Part shown: piece after piece, positions 23,776 to 35,432 of the stretch
Numbering within the stretch: the first letter of the stretch is position 1
How the letters are laid out: each line of letters opens with the position of its first letter
DNA from: Chrysophaeum taylorii
Taxonomy: Eukaryota > Sar > Pelagophyceae > Pelagomonadales > Pelagomonadaceae
Length of the DNA: 64,000 nucleotides
Assembly (NCBI GenBank): GCA_029834535.1
Contig: JAQMWT010000577.1
Span: forward strand, 1 to 64,000
Reading direction: 5' to 3'
Position numbers and translations under genes: made by a program
Notes under the pieces: model-generated
What the model saw: the letters and a program-made list of their open reading frames with translations, nothing else
What the model was told of the DNA's origin: nothing
Databases searched by the model: none

Positions 23776-25800
23776 GATGGCGACTCACGATCCACAAGTC
23801 CCGAGTCTGGAAGTAGCGACGCAATTCGCCACACAACAAGCTCTCTTGCCACAGTTCAGAGCCGATTTCTTTGATCACCTCGCCGCTGATTGCCAACAGC
23901 TCAAAGCTAATTTCTTATATCAACTCGACGCTGATAACGCTGTCTTAAAGGCCAAAATCGCCGCTGATAACGCTGATCTCAGAGCCAAAATCGCTGCCGC
24001 AATCGAAGCTCGAGACGAGCAACTTGATCAAGACGTGAAACTCGATCAAGACGAGCAATTCGAACAAGCTTCCACAACAGCTGTTCTTACGGCACCCCCC
24101 CCCTTCTCACGAAGTCGCGACCCAAGAACCGATCATCTCGATTGTCACCCCCCCTCATGCCGTCTACTCCGCCGGATGTCAAACACCACATGGCAAAGTC
24201 TCAGACCCCACTGCCTTCCCTCCGGACCCAGGCATCGCCAAGGTTACTCCACAACCTGGCACACCCCACATTCACGAGGACACTCCACCTTGTTCGAATA
24301 TCGCACCAGCGATGTTGAACACTCCACCACCACTAAACATTACTCCCTTCACTCCACCAACCCCACCGGAGCCTCCACCTCATTCACTGGAGCCTAAGTC
24401 CCCACTATCGGCGACTCCCACTTCAACATCTACTCAAGTTCCCCAACATCCTCGTCAACCCCCTCGCCGCACCACTCATGTCCTTCCTGATGATCATGCC
24501 ACCCACGGCCATGACGGCCCCGGTACCGTCATCCCTGACCAAGCCCCGACCGCGGCTCAAGCTCCTGCCGCCCCACCGTCGGACCCTACTGTCCGATATC
24601 CATCATCTTCCGTAAGTCATTCTCCACAAGACTTTCATCTCCACCCACAAGACCATGCCACCTACGGCCACGACGGCCCCGGCACTTCCAGTCCTACCCC
24701 AGCTCCTTCCGCGGCTCAAGCTACTGCCGCCCGACCATCGGACCATCCCGACCGACCTTCATCACCTTTCGAAAGTCGCTGTTCCCCCGATTTTCATCTC
24801 CACCCGCATGACTACGCACTCCACAGCTACCACCATTCCCCCGTCTCCGCCCAGGCAACACTCCACCTCCTTTCTCGAAGTTCCAATGCACCTCCGTCTG
24901 CGCTCCAACGCGAGTTGGCCACCACTCAGGCTGCATTCCGCTCCCAAACCGCTGACTTGGCCGCAACCAAGCCCATGCTCATTCGCAAGGACGACGCTTT
25001 GTCCTTCATAGCCGCCAAACTCACCATAACCGACGCCGCCCTAGCTTTCGCCACCGCCCAGCTCGCCATCCAAGCCGACGAATTGGTATACACCCGCGCG
25101 GAACTCCATCTCACCCACACCCAGTTCAAGGCACTCGAAACTGCTCATGACATCCGCAACTCCCACTTGAAACCAACGCCGTCCTCAACACCATTCTTAC
25201 GTCCTTGGATGCCTCCCACCCCACCCAAGATGCTGCATCGCATCTTTCACCTCCTTTCCCCATCCACAACCTACCTTCATCCCCTTCCGAACCAATTTCC
25301 AATACCTCTCACCCGATTCTCCACGAGTCTCATCACCACCTCCACGGATGCCCCGGACCTGGTTCTCCTGGTTCACCACCCACTCCGTCTCTCTGTTAGC
25401 AACCCCCCGCCATCTCTGGCCCCTCCTCCTCTGCCAAATCACTCTTCGCCTCTCTCGCACACCCTGAACCCGCTCGCCTTATCAGCCACCTGGTTCATTC
25501 CAACTCGACCACATCCCCGCGTCCGAGTTACGAGGGCGCACATCCAACACCGGCGACCGTACCCCTACCACCGGCGACGATCACCACGTGCAAAGTCCCA
25601 CCAAGAACCAAGACCACCCAAATCAAGAGTCGACAAGTTCCGAACTATCAAAAGACAGCTCTATGCCAGATGGTCATGCTCACCATCATGCTGCCAAGAC
25701 ATGCACAAGGGCTTCTTCTCTCATCGGGCACAACGGCCCAGGAAGCAGTCTTGTCGAAGGAACACCAAGCCACCTCGTACCCACGTTCGATAAATCAAAG
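23776..25800 (+). pseudogene. Gag-like protein of C3 (fossil)
   Basis: It begins MATHDPQVPSLEVATQFAT. Repeated helical units follow (QLKANF, LAADC, DNADLRAKIAA; about residues 30-100), an acidic stretch with repeated DEQ-type residues, a long proline-rich region with two or three ATYGHDGPG-type repeats, and a second alanine-rich coiled coil near 24.9-25.1 kb. The second part is open for almost 500 codons. Position directly after the leader and coiled-coil plus proline-rich build suggest a structural Gag-like role. No zinc knuckle is visible. Confidence 0.5.
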
Positions 25801-26811
25801 AACAAGACACCTCGAGATGTTCCCGAGTATTATGCCTACATCGACGATGGCAACCACACTCAAGGACCCAAGGCCCCGCCGTATTCTATGCCCCAGGCAC
25901 AAGAGCCCGCAGGCCACTGACAACATCCGCTCGGATTCAGCACCCTGGTATGATGCATACAGCCAAGAAGCAAGACCCACTTCACTAGCCTCGAAGATGG
26001 TATCCCCGACCATTCCAGATCAGCCACCTGATCCAAGCACCATCACCAATGCCCCCGCAATGCCGTATCCACAAGGACAAGACACGCTGTCAACGGTCCC
26101 ACGGTCAACATACTCGCAGGCACTCACCGCACCCGCAGGTATGAGCTCAGATTCACCAGGCACTCCCGCCTTGTCCGATATTTCTCGATCAGCCGCTCCC
26201 GATCACTTCGAAGCTGGTTCCACCTCGCTGCCTTCTCTCCCCGAAGACAGGCGCGCACTGCCGCTCGCCGGCGCTTGCTGCTGCACCCACCATCCATCTT
26301 CTCGGCCGAATGCACTGGATGACACTGATCAGCAGGTCGCACGGCCCATCTGCGATCACCATTCACGATTCGATGGACGTCTTCGCACGAGCATCAGTAG
26401 CAGCACATGATCACACGCTCCCCAACTCTCAGTCAGAGGACGCACTCCTTTCGGCTGCCGATCCTTATGTCTCACCGCGACCAAGCTTCTGGAAAGCCTG
26501 CCCCATGGCTGCAGTAATAGACAACGATTTCGAGAGTTCTGAACGACCTGACCCGCCGCCAACCATGCACGCTTCTATTGCGACCACTTCGGTCATTTAT
26601 GTCCCCTTGCATAGCTCTCTTCTGGACGCCACACGCTTGCGCTGCCTCCGGAAAATCGATGTTGCGCTCTCAGAAGACATTATCCGCGCACAATGCACTG
26701 ACTCGCTCCACCTGAACCGCTTCTGTCAGCACTTTCGCATCACTGGAATACACGACAAACGTCCCATGCCAGCTGCCGGCTCCACCACAAACATGCACCC
26801 AATCACGCACG
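25800..26811 (+). other. C3 middle region, no recognised protein
   Basis: About 1 kb with overlapping short frames only. One of 246 codons starts at 25.67 kb and is low-complexity with no family match. It is collinear with C1 and C2. Confidence 0.45.
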
Positions 26812-29001
26812 TTGCCTCCCTCAAAAGCGTCTTATCGCTCGGCACGTAACTCCTCATTCGAGGACGCATGTCGCATGCCCGCACCTTCCATGCAAACCAA
26901 CTGCACAGCACGGTTCCAGAATATGCAGACGATGCTCAGGTCACACGCTCAATTACTCGACCACGCACACGTTCTGTCACCCGACCTTGCACTGCTACTG
27001 GCTCCTGTCTCATTCATGGCGGATGCACCCCATCCGATGGACCAGTCCTTCATATATGTCCCGCTCACAGAAGCACCACAGCAGGACACACAGGTACAAC
27101 ATGAAGATACAGGTAAGCGCACCACGATCACGCGCACAAGCTCATTGCGCCTATCTGATCACGACGAGACGAAGCTACAGCTCTGCTTGTTCCCTTCGCC
27201 TCTGGAAGACAAAGGCCGCCTTCCAGCCCCCCAGGCACCTGACCCGCCCCTGTCGCTGCAATCCGCATTAGCACAGACGATCTCGCCTCCCTGCACGACT
27301 GCAGATCAGGCACAAGCAAATGTCGGTATTCTCCAGAGTTATGCGCACTCGCGGGGATCTTACCAGCACAGCTACCTCCGCCAGTCAGGTCACTGCACCA
27401 CCTCGGTCTCCCCTGACACCAGGTCGACGCATCGCTCATTCGCGATCACCTCATGTCACCTATTGGACGACAATGATCTCGAGCATGAACTCATCGCAGC
27501 GCTTGCGTCATACCCAAGAAGGAATCATACTTTGGAGTCACCTCAGCCACTCCCACAGGAACTTTGGCCACCAGACGCCACCCATGTGCTCGTGGTTTCT
27601 CCATTAGTTTCATCCAATGCCTTTGACTGCAGCAGAGACAATATGCAACCTTCCCATTCGACTATATTCGCATTCTCGTTTGGGACACAAGCATTTACTT
27701 CAAGTCATATGTTTACGCTCATAGTACCGCGACACACGGCAACCAAGATAGAAGTGGACTGCGTTCCACCCTCATCTCTGAGCGCTACCCCCGACATGCT
27801 GCTCCCGGCACTACTCGCCAGTCCCATCACGTCTGATTCAGCTCCCATCGCTTTGTATGACGTCATATGTCATATTCCGATTACAGCTCAGACACCGCAC
27901 AGGCTCCTATGCACTCGCGACGGCACGCTCACCGCCCCTCTCGGTTTAGACTACAAACATTGCGCCATGCCCATGGCACACTCACAGTCAACCGAGACGC
28001 ACGCTCGCTTGTCGCACAGTACGACTCCCGAACACCCTTCGGTTCAGGATAAGCAGAACACTGTCGTCTCAGACACCGCTGACGCGCCCCCTCCGACCGC
28101 CGCCCGGCTCTGCGCTCGTTTCGCAACCACGGTCTCTCCGTCTCACAGGCAACTCGAAGATTTAACCCAGTTCGAATTACGAGGGCGCATTAGTTTTCCA
28201 CCGACGACAAGAATCGTTTCGATTCGTATCAGTCATGCCTCCTATGGCTACTCTGGCTACATCGGAACTCACTTCAAGGCACGTACCGAAGTTCGTTTTT
28301 CTAAGGATCTCTGTCGCACGCCAAGACCTGATGAGCACTCGTCGTTCCTCCCCGCTTCAACGCGACTCCCGACGACCAAATACCCGACGATTTGTGATGA
28401 CACTAAGTTCCGTCATCAATGCAATTCAGAGCCTCCCACGCTCTTCCGTCTGTCTCTTGCAGGTCACACCTCTCAAGTTTCAGCTCGCTCGATTTTATCC
28501 TGCATGCTGCCACATGCAAACGAAGTTCTGTCACGCCAAAGCCACACGTCGCAGTTATCGCCAGTATCGCGCAATAAATGCCCGCTACTACATGATAGCC
28601 GCACGTATAGTCCTGTGCTCACCTCTTTTAACGTCCCTCCCAGCACTATGCTCGACGTTGAAGCTCTGCACCACTATGGTTCGGTTACAACACAATTTCA
28701 CGCGACATCCTCTCCAGTTCTGATCATGTTTCGCATCTGTCGACATTACTGTCAGAATACTGCTTCGGATATAGCTCCGACTGCACTCGCGTATTACACT
28801 CTTATGACGCACCCGGTTCGCTCCTCTCCGTTCACACTGCAAGTTCCATCTTGCAGAACTCCGAGCCCAACAGCCGCCATTGCGATTCGCACCCAGTCGA
28901 CACTTTCCGTAGCACCCGCGAGGATAACCCCCAATCTCCACAGGTTGGACACGCGCTCTGCTTCCAGCATTCTATCGGATGTCATTACCGCACACCGCTA
29001 G
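26812..29001 (+). CDS. Long family C protein of unknown function, first part (C3)
   Basis: An open stretch of about 729 codons, rich in Ser, Thr, His and Pro. The most protein-like block is around residues 455-510 (FELRGRISFP, RISHASYGYSGYIGTHFKARTEV), matched almost residue for residue in C1. Its FELRGRI is encoded across a GAGGGCG motif. No membrane segment, signal peptide or enzymatic motif is seen. Conservation of a very long frame in separate copies suggests it was a real protein of the element. Confidence 0.45.
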   Translation: MPPSKASYRSARNSSFEDACRMPAPSMQTNCTARFQNMQTMLRSHAQLLDHAHVLSPDLALLLAPVSFMADAPHPMDQSFIYVPLTEAPQQDTQVQHEDTGKRTTITRTSSLRLSDHDETKLQLCLFPSPLEDKGRLPAPQAPDPPLSLQSALAQTISPPCTTADQAQANVGILQSYAHSRGSYQHSYLRQSGHCTTSVSPDTRSTHRSFAITSCHLLDDNDLEHELIAALASYPRRNHTLESPQPLPQELWPPDATHVLVVSPLVSSNAFDCSRDNMQPSHSTIFAFSFGTQAFTSSHMFTLIVPRHTATKIEVDCVPPSSLSATPDMLLPALLASPITSDSAPIALYDVICHIPITAQTPHRLLCTRDGTLTAPLGLDYKHCAMPMAHSQSTETHARLSHSTTPEHPSVQDKQNTVVSDTADAPPPTAARLCARFATTVSPSHRQLEDLTQFELRGRISFPPTTRIVSIRISHASYGYSGYIGTHFKARTEVRFSKDLCRTPRPDEHSSFLPASTRLPTTKYPTICDDTKFRHQCNSEPPTLFRLSLAGHTSQVSARSILSCMLPHANEVLSRQSHTSQLSPVSRNKCPLLHDSRTYSPVLTSFNVPPSTMLDVEALHHYGSVTTQFHATSSPVLIMFRICRHYCQNTASDIAPTALAYYTLMTHPVRSSPFTLQVPSCRTPSPTAAIAIRTQSTLSVAPARITPNLHRLDTRSASSILSDVITAHR

Positions 29002-29186
29002 CACCACCCAGTTGTGTTGCGAATCAAGGGAAGTCAACTGCCATGCCTATCATCTTCTTCATTCCCACACACTCGCTGCTAGCCACAATCTCGCATGACT
29101 CATAGTCGGACAGTTATCGCATCCTGGACATCACCTCACATCATGTTCATTCTTCGGACATCCTCCGTCCACAGATTAATCCTCTC

Positions 29187-30206
29187 TTGAAACATACGCA
29201 CCCTACAAGTTGTGTACTGTACAGCTCTCGCATATCGACAACACCCTCCTGTCGAATGTCCCCCCTTTCAGTCACTGCACGATTCACCAGGGATGCACCA
29301 CGCTCCCTCGCGCTTGTACATCGAGGGAAGTTTGATTCTGGTGAAAACGACTCCGGACATGAAATGAATACTGGGTCAGTCGATTGTCACAGTTCAGGAT
29401 TACTTTGCCGAATAGAACACGAAAGATGCGACTTTGACCATACCTTCGAAGTCAACTCTCCCCCTGGCACGGACAATATCTTAAAGCAGTCCATCGCCTT
29501 CAGGTATTTTCGTCTGTTGCCCAACTCTTCGGCATTTTCTGCACAGGGCACTGACTCTTCAGCACAGGACACACGCCTGTATCCACCATCATACGCGATA
29601 CACTCGCAGGACACACGCCTGTATCCACCATCATACGCGATACACTCGCAAACCTCAGTCCCAGCCCACTCATCTTTCGATGATAGCAAGTGGCGACTTC
29701 CGCCAGACCACAACTCCAAGTCTACAGCAAATTTAGAGTTTTCATATTTATGGCCACCCCCAGACAACTTTATCCCGATATCCTCATCGCGCTACGATTA
29801 CCCGCATATTATCTTAGATGCTCATAGTTTAGCTTCAGCTGTCCCACGCTACACTCAGGACGACAGCTTCGACACGTATGTGACAGGCGATTCTGGTTCT
29901 CTCATCTTCCAGGAACAGCTCCGCCTTACTCGCGATCATTACGACGATTACCGTACGATGTCGAAGCCGATTTGGTTAAATGGTCATATCTCTTTATGGG
30001 ATAACGCTGTCGCTCAGTCACATCGTCACACCTTTACTAGCCCAACATTAGTCACAATCGAATCTCATCCCTACGGCCACTCTCACTATTCGCCTTTCGA
30101 TCAGCCATTGGTCTGCTGCACAATTCCCGACTGCCTGACCCATGATCCCACCTGTTGTTATCTGTTAGACCACCCGTTCTACTACGAGGATCCCCCAGCC
30201 ACTTAG
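29187..30206 (+). CDS. Long family C protein of unknown function, second part (C3)
   Basis: About 339 open codons. They correspond to the last third of the C1 frame at 3878-5944 and to the C2 part at 31.7-32.4 kb. Conserved blocks are CDFDHTFEV, LDAHSLASAVPR, QDDSFDTYVTG and SGSLIFQEQLR. It includes a 14-residue in-frame duplication. The final part is acidic and rich in Tyr, Cys and Pro. Function unknown. Confidence 0.45.
   Translation: MKHTHPTSCVLYSSRISTTPSCRMSPLSVTARFTRDAPRSLALVHRGKFDSGENDSGHEMNTGSVDCHSSGLLCRIEHERCDFDHTFEVNSPPGTDNILKQSIAFRYFRLLPNSSAFSAQGTDSSAQDTRLYPPSYAIHSQDTRLYPPSYAIHSQTSVPAHSSFDDSKWRLPPDHNSKSTANLEFSYLWPPPDNFIPISSSRYDYPHIILDAHSLASAVPRYTQDDSFDTYVTGDSGSLIFQEQLRLTRDHYDDYRTMSKPIWLNGHISLWDNAVAQSHRHTFTSPTLVTIESHPYGHSHYSPFDQPLVCCTIPDCLTHDPTCCYLLDHPFYYEDPPAT
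29565..29648. repeat. 42-bp perfect tandem duplication
   Basis: Two identical 42-bp units encode the 14 residues QDTRLYPPSYAIHS twice. C1 has only one unit at this place, so the duplication is private to C3 and recent relative to the C1/C3 split. Confidence 0.9.
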
Positions 30207-30643
30207 GATTTATCCACCGGCACGCACCGTCTCCTATCTCATCAGTCACTGAACAAGATGATGATCTGGTCACTCGAACAGAATTCGCCATACTTCGCCA
30301 TTAGCCTACCTACCATTTTCCTCCAGGTATCCTCTTAGCATCTTCCTCCACTGTTCTTCTTCCTTACGATCGATGCCTTTTCTTTTCCTTGATCATCCAC
30401 CTCTTCTTGCAATATCCTTTTTATGTTGCTTTCCCTCTCAACCTATTCAACGTTCAACTTCGCGCTCTTTCTTCTTTCTCACTCACACTCCCCTGCTACT
30501 CCGCTCTACTCTATCTCTCTCATGCACTTCGCACACTTTCCCTCCCACGCCTCCTCACAAACCAACGTCTATTTGTCTCTGGCCATACATTTGTTTTGTT
30601 TGTCCCCGATTTCGCTCATCACCGAGTTCAATCTGCGAGGGCG

Positions 30644-30832
30644 TACAGATGGAAAATTCCATTTTAGGGTTAGGACCCCCCCCCCCCTTAGTCTCACACT
30701 CGCACCTAAACACCCAAAATCGCTATGTCGAACACCGTACTGCCCTTTGTGTCGTTAGAGACAGGGCGTCAGGGCAGCACTACCACTGCCACCATTCTCT
30801 ACCAGAGGCACAGTGATTTTTACTGTTCTCTA
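30644..30832 (+). repeat. 3' LTR of C3
   Basis: TACAGATGG...GTTCTCTA, 189 bp, directly after GCGAGGGCG (30635-30643). It contains a run of about 13 C near 30676. Confidence 0.9.
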
Positions 30833-30837
30833 GACCT

Positions 30838-32859
30838 TCCTTTGCTCCTTCAAACGTACCTTCCAGCATCCAGCTTTACGTTGAACATCTGCACTCCGCC
30901 GACGCTCTGCACCTCTGTGATTTGGTTACAGCGCCACTTCACGCGACGTTCTTGTCCAGTTCTGTTCATGATTCGCATCTGTCGACATTACTGCCCGATA
31001 TCCAACTAGGACACAGTTCAGTCTGCACTCGCACTTTGTGCAATTACGACGCACCCGGCTCGCTCCTCTCCATTCGCACCACAGATCACACTCTGCGACC
31101 CCAGCAGAACTCCGAGCTCACCGGCTGCTATTATGCTTCGCACCCAGTCGATATACTCCGCCGCATCCACGCGGATAACCCCAGTATCTTATGGTTGGAC
31201 GCGCGCTACGCTTTCAGCATTCTACCAACTGTCACTGCATCGCATTGCACGCACCACTAAGCTATGTTTTGAATCAAGGGAAGTTACTTGTCACACGTAT
31301 TTATTCGTTTATTCCCGAACACTCGCTGCAAGCCACAGTCTCGCATGACTCTCTCTTAATGGACAGTGTTCCCCTGCCATTTGCTATTCACCCAGCTCAG
31401 ACTTTGTACATCTCCTGTCCTCACTCCACTTCTCCTTGGAAACACCAACATCCTTCATGTTGTACACTGTACAGCGATCGCATATCGACTCCTCCCTATC
31501 GTCGAATGGCTCCACTTTTAGTCACTGCACAGTTCACCAATTGCACCGCGCTCATTCGCGCTTATACATCAAGGGGAGTTTGATTCTGGTGAAATTGATT
31601 CCGGGTATGATACCGATTCTGGACACGCTGACTCGGGACACGACTTTTGTGAATGAGATCTCGACTTTTCAGTCAATCACGTAGGACATGACTCCGCACA
31701 CAACTTTGAAGTCAGCACCTACAGCATGCCGCGATCTCTGCCACGCAAAGACAATGCCTTCGCACCGCCCATCGCTTTCAGGCATTTCCCCCTGTCGGCT
31801 GACTCTTCTGCAAAGGACACACGTCCATATCCACCGTCGCACAGGATACTCTCGAAACATTCAGTCCCAGTCCAATCATCTTTTGATGATAGACAATGCA
31901 AACCTCCGCCAGACCACACTCCTAGGTCTACAGTCGAGATCCAGGACTACCAACAAGAGTCAAATCTTGCAAAATCATCCCTGGAAATTTACTGGCCACC
32001 CCCCGACGATTTTGTCCTGATATCGACATCTCACGATGATTACTCGCATGTCGTCTTAGACGCTCATAGTTTAGCTTCAGCTATACCACGCTGCACTCAG
32101 GACGACAGCTTTGGCACGTATGTGACAGACAATTCTGGTTCCCTCATCTTCCAGGAACAGTTCCGCACTACTCGTTATGACAAAGACGGTCACTTTACTG
32201 TGTCGACCCCGACTTTGTCAATTGGCCACATATCCTCTTGGAATAACGCTGCCGCTCAGTCACATCGTCACATGTTTCTCAACACGTCTATAGTCACCAT
32301 AGAATACTGTTCTCTTCATCACAATCGCAGTTCATTTGTCGACATACCGTTCGGTCACTGCCAACATTATGATCAACACCTTCGCTAACATTTAGATGAC
32401 CCATTTTACTACGAAGATCCATCAGTCACTTAGGACATACCCATCGACACCCCTCATGTTCCACCATGACACTGATGCGCTCGCTTTCTTTTTAGACACA
32501 CACACCACGATCATTCTGTCCACATCGCATCTGGCATCATTTTCGCGATATTGTCACATCAACCCTTCCTTCATTATTCGCTGGACAAGATGATGATCTG
32601 ACTTCTATCGTTGCATTCACCTTGTTTCGCATTTCACTTATCTAGCATTCTAGTCGGCAGCTTCCTCCCCTTTTTCAATCGGTTCTTTCTCCTTTTCTGT
32701 TTGTTCGCCTCCTCTTCATGCGTTCCCCTCCTCACTTTGTCACCTTTTACAAATTGTTCCGCTTTCTACTTTGCACACTTTCCCTTTTCTTACCAATCTT
32801 CACCTGCTCTCTCTCTCTCTCTCTCTCCCTCCCTATCTCTCTATCTTACTCTCCACACT
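30838..32859 (+). pseudogene. C2 distal part: unknown family C protein and 3' untranslated region (fossil)
   Basis: It resumes C2 after the C3 insertion. About 220 open codons at 31.73-32.39 kb carry LDAHSLASA, QDDSF, TYVT and SGSLIFQEQ, as in C1 and C3. It has diverged further than C1 and C3 have from each other, in keeping with the older LTRs of C2. A CT-rich tract of (CT)n at 32806-32828 lies in the 3' untranslated part. Confidence 0.55.
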
Positions 32860-33075
32860 TAGAGACAGAAAATTTGATGTCACCTGGGCGGAGTCCTTGT
32901 TGGCAGTGGTAGAAGTGCTTGTCCTCTGTGCGTCCTGTCTCCTTCGACGCAGGGACACCACTTGACAGTATCAGGTGACGGGCTTCTTGAGCGTGTACGT
33001 AGCGTGTTTTGACGAGAGTGAGAGAGGGGGGGGGGGGGGGGGGTGTCATGGCGAAAATGAAATTTTCTACCTCTA
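32860..33075 (-). repeat. 3' LTR of D
   Basis: 216 bp. On the plus strand it runs TAGAGACAG...CTACCTCTA, with an uninterrupted run of 18 G at 33026-33043. Box sequences matching the E LTR are GGAGACAGGACG and CTACCACTGCC on the minus strand. Confidence 0.85.
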
Positions 33076-33220
33076 CGCCCTCACAGAGCGAACTCGGGAG
33101 AGTGGAGCTCTGGACCAATAAAGGTCGAAGAAGGAAAAGAGCGGACGACGGGGAAGTAGCCGAAGAGGGTGTTGTCGTGAGAAGTGGGTTTGGTGGCGGG
33201 CGACGGAGTCGTCCATGGAA

Positions 33221-35050
33221 TCAGGGGAAGGGTCGGGGAAGGTGCGTTGTAGTAGTTGAGGTCTTCGTCGTAGAGGCGGTATGAGGCCGAAAGTTCGAAT
33301 CATGGGGGGTGGGTGATGCGAGTGGTGAGGTGTTGGAGGGTGGACTCGGCAAGAAGAAGGCCTGGAGGGGTGTAGGTGGTAAGGGAGCCGGGTCCGTTGT
33401 GTGGGAAGAGGGTGTGTTTGAGTGGGGAGTCGGCGGAAGATGGAGGTGGGTCACATGGTGGAGGCGAAGGAATGCGGTCGGGAGGGGACTTGGGGAAAGG
33501 AACGGCGTGTGCGGGAGAAATGATATGGTGTGAGGAGTCCGGGGTGCCGGTCCCGGGGCCGGGAAAGTGGAAGAGGGGTGGGTCGTGAGAGAGGTTGAGT
33601 GGGTTTGCGCCCTCGGAAGAGGAACTTGGGTCTGAAGGGAGAGTCGGAGCGACAGTGGGTGTTGGAGCGAAAGGGGTAGGCGGTGAAGGAGCAACTTGCG
33701 GCTGTGGTGCCGGTGGGGATATGGTGTCGGTGCATGGGGGTGTACTAGGGTCGTAACCGAAGATGGACTAGGTGTGCGGGGTGATACGAGGAGCATCCGG
33801 GTGGATAGGCAGTGGAAGGGAGTTGAGGATTTGCTGAAGAACAGCATCCTGGGCTCGTTGGGTGTCGTGGAGGATCGCGAAGGAGGCTGCTTGGGCGAAA
33901 ATATGAGCTTTTGCTTGGGCGAGATCGGATTTGGTTTCGTTGTGAGCGCGGGCTTCGGCGTCAAGGCGGGCGTTGGCGCTGGCGAGTGCGGTTTGAGTTG
34001 CGATCGATGCGTGGTAGAGACCTGCGGGGTTCATAGAGGAGGGAGGAAGGGTGGTGGTGTCGGAGAAGTTGCTAGGGCCGTCACAACCATACGTGGCGTA
34101 GTTGCGCGGGTGGAGGCGTTGGTCTTCGGAGAGGAGTGTGCCACGTACCGGGGTAATAATGGCAGTGGTGTCGGAGATGGGGACTTGAGTGTGGAGTGCT
34201 GGTGGTGTGTTCGACATCGGTGGCGAGGAAAGCGAGCAGGGTGACGGTGATGGGGTGGTGCCTGGAGAGGCAGAGGAAGGTGGGATTGTGGTTGGTGTGA
34301 CGACCGGGATGATCGGTGGGACGATCGGGACGGTCGGTGTGGTGACCGGGGTGGTCGTGGCTTTGGGTGGTGTGACCGGAGTGGTCAGGGGTGTTGATGG
34401 TGCAGAAGCGGCGGCTATAGTTGGAGGAGCTTGCGGGACGGGCGGAGGGGAGGTTCTGCTGCAAATTGCGGCGTACTGTTGGTCCTCCTGCCGGTATAGC
34501 TGCTGAAGCATGGCTCGGTTGGCGGCTGCGGCAGCTTCGAACTGCAGTGTTTTTTTTTGCTGCTTGTATAGCTGCTTTGACAGATCGAGGTGGGCTTCGA
34601 CGAGGGCACGGTGGGCGGCGTAGTTCGCGTCGAGTGCGTCGAGTTGATAGTCGTCGAGATCTGCTTCGTTGTCGTCGTCGAGATCTTCGTCGTCGGCGGC
34701 ATGGTCGGCGGCGAAATCGTCTTCTAGTGGTGCGATCGCTTGGTGCGGGTCTTGGTCTTGCGTGCGTGACATCTTGTGCGGCGAGTCGCGGGACGTGGTT
34801 GGGGTCTGTGGGTCTTGACTTGTGAACGTGCTGGGGGTGGGGGGTGAAGGTGCACTCGCTGGAGCGGGTGCAGGAGGTGTTCCGCCGGTAAGAGCGGCGA
34901 GCTGGTTCTGCATCTGCTGGAATTGCTGGTCGCGTGCGTTGTCGCGTGCGGCTTGATCTTGCTTGAGTTGATCGATAGTTCGAGCGTGCTCTTTCTTCAA
35001 GTCATCATGTTCTTGCTTCAATTGTTCGAGTTCTCGTCGCATAGCGAGAC
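33221..35050 (-). pseudogene. Gag-like protein of D (fossil)
   Basis: It begins near 35.05 kb with a strongly charged coiled coil (RRELEQLKQEHDDLKKEHARTIDQLK style), then a proline/threonine-rich linker, an acidic Asp-rich stretch (DDEDLDDDNEADLDD), a second coiled coil (QLYKQQKKTLQFEAAAAANR), a long Pro/Thr-rich region and the motif NYATYGCDGP. A final Ala-rich helix (ALASANARLDAEARAHNETK) follows. The NYATYG motif and the last helix link it to the Gag-like proteins of family C. It is nearly whole, with one or two interruptions. Confidence 0.55.
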
Positions 35051-35218
35051 ATCGTGGGCGATGATGATGACGTGGTGGGGAGCTTGGCTTGACTTGAGTT
35101 GGGGGGGTGGCGTCGAAGTGAACTTCGATAGCCTGTCGAGGTCGGGACGTCGAGCGAGCGATTGTCCCCGAGTAACGCGAGATGAAAGAACTCCGCGACT
35201 GTGACAAGGGCCCAAACC

Positions 35219-35432
35219 TAGAGACAGAAAAATTGATGTCACCTGGACGGAGTCCTTGTTGGCAGTGGTAGAAGTGCTTGTCCTCTGTGTGTCCTGTCTC
35301 CTTCGACGCAAGGACCGCACTTGACAGTATCCGGTGACGGGCTTCTCGAGCGTGCACGTAGTGTGTTTTAGCGAGAGTCAGAGAGGGGGGGGGGGGGGGG
35401 GGTCATGGCGAAAATGAAATTTTATACCTCTA
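35219..35432 (-). repeat. 5' LTR of D
   Basis: 214 bp, very similar to 32860-33075, again with 18 G in a row (35385-35402). Confidence 0.85.

Larger units (their letters stand above)
23368..30832 (+). mobile_element. C3: complete-length family C LTR element
   Basis: Two 189-bp LTRs (23368-23556 and 30644-30832) enclose leader, Gag-like, middle and long unknown frames, and a GAGGGCG tract. It is flanked by a near-perfect target duplication, GTCCT at 23363-23367 and GACCT at 30833-30837. C2 sequence resumes exactly where it stopped when both are compared with C1. LTRs differ at about 6% by eye. At 7.46 kb it is the best copy for defining the family. Its frames are interrupted a handful of times, and it lacks visible protease, integrase and reverse transcriptase. 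Confidence 0.85.
32860..35432 (-). mobile_element. D: short gag-only LTR element
   Basis: A 2.57-kb minus-strand element with LTRs of about 215 bp (32860-33075 and 35219-35432). In between there is one Gag-like protein and nothing resembling pol. The tract TGTGAGGGCG stands just before the 3' LTR, as in C and E. A candidate target duplication is ACACT at 32855 versus ATACT after 35690 (one difference), if the extra LTR piece to the right belongs to it. Build and size fit the non-autonomous terminal-repeat-with-Gag class known from plants. Confidence 0.75.

Noticed and set aside
33000-35402. G-rich runs as telomere repeats
   Set aside because: They are pure homopolymers inside LTRs, with no periodic unit.
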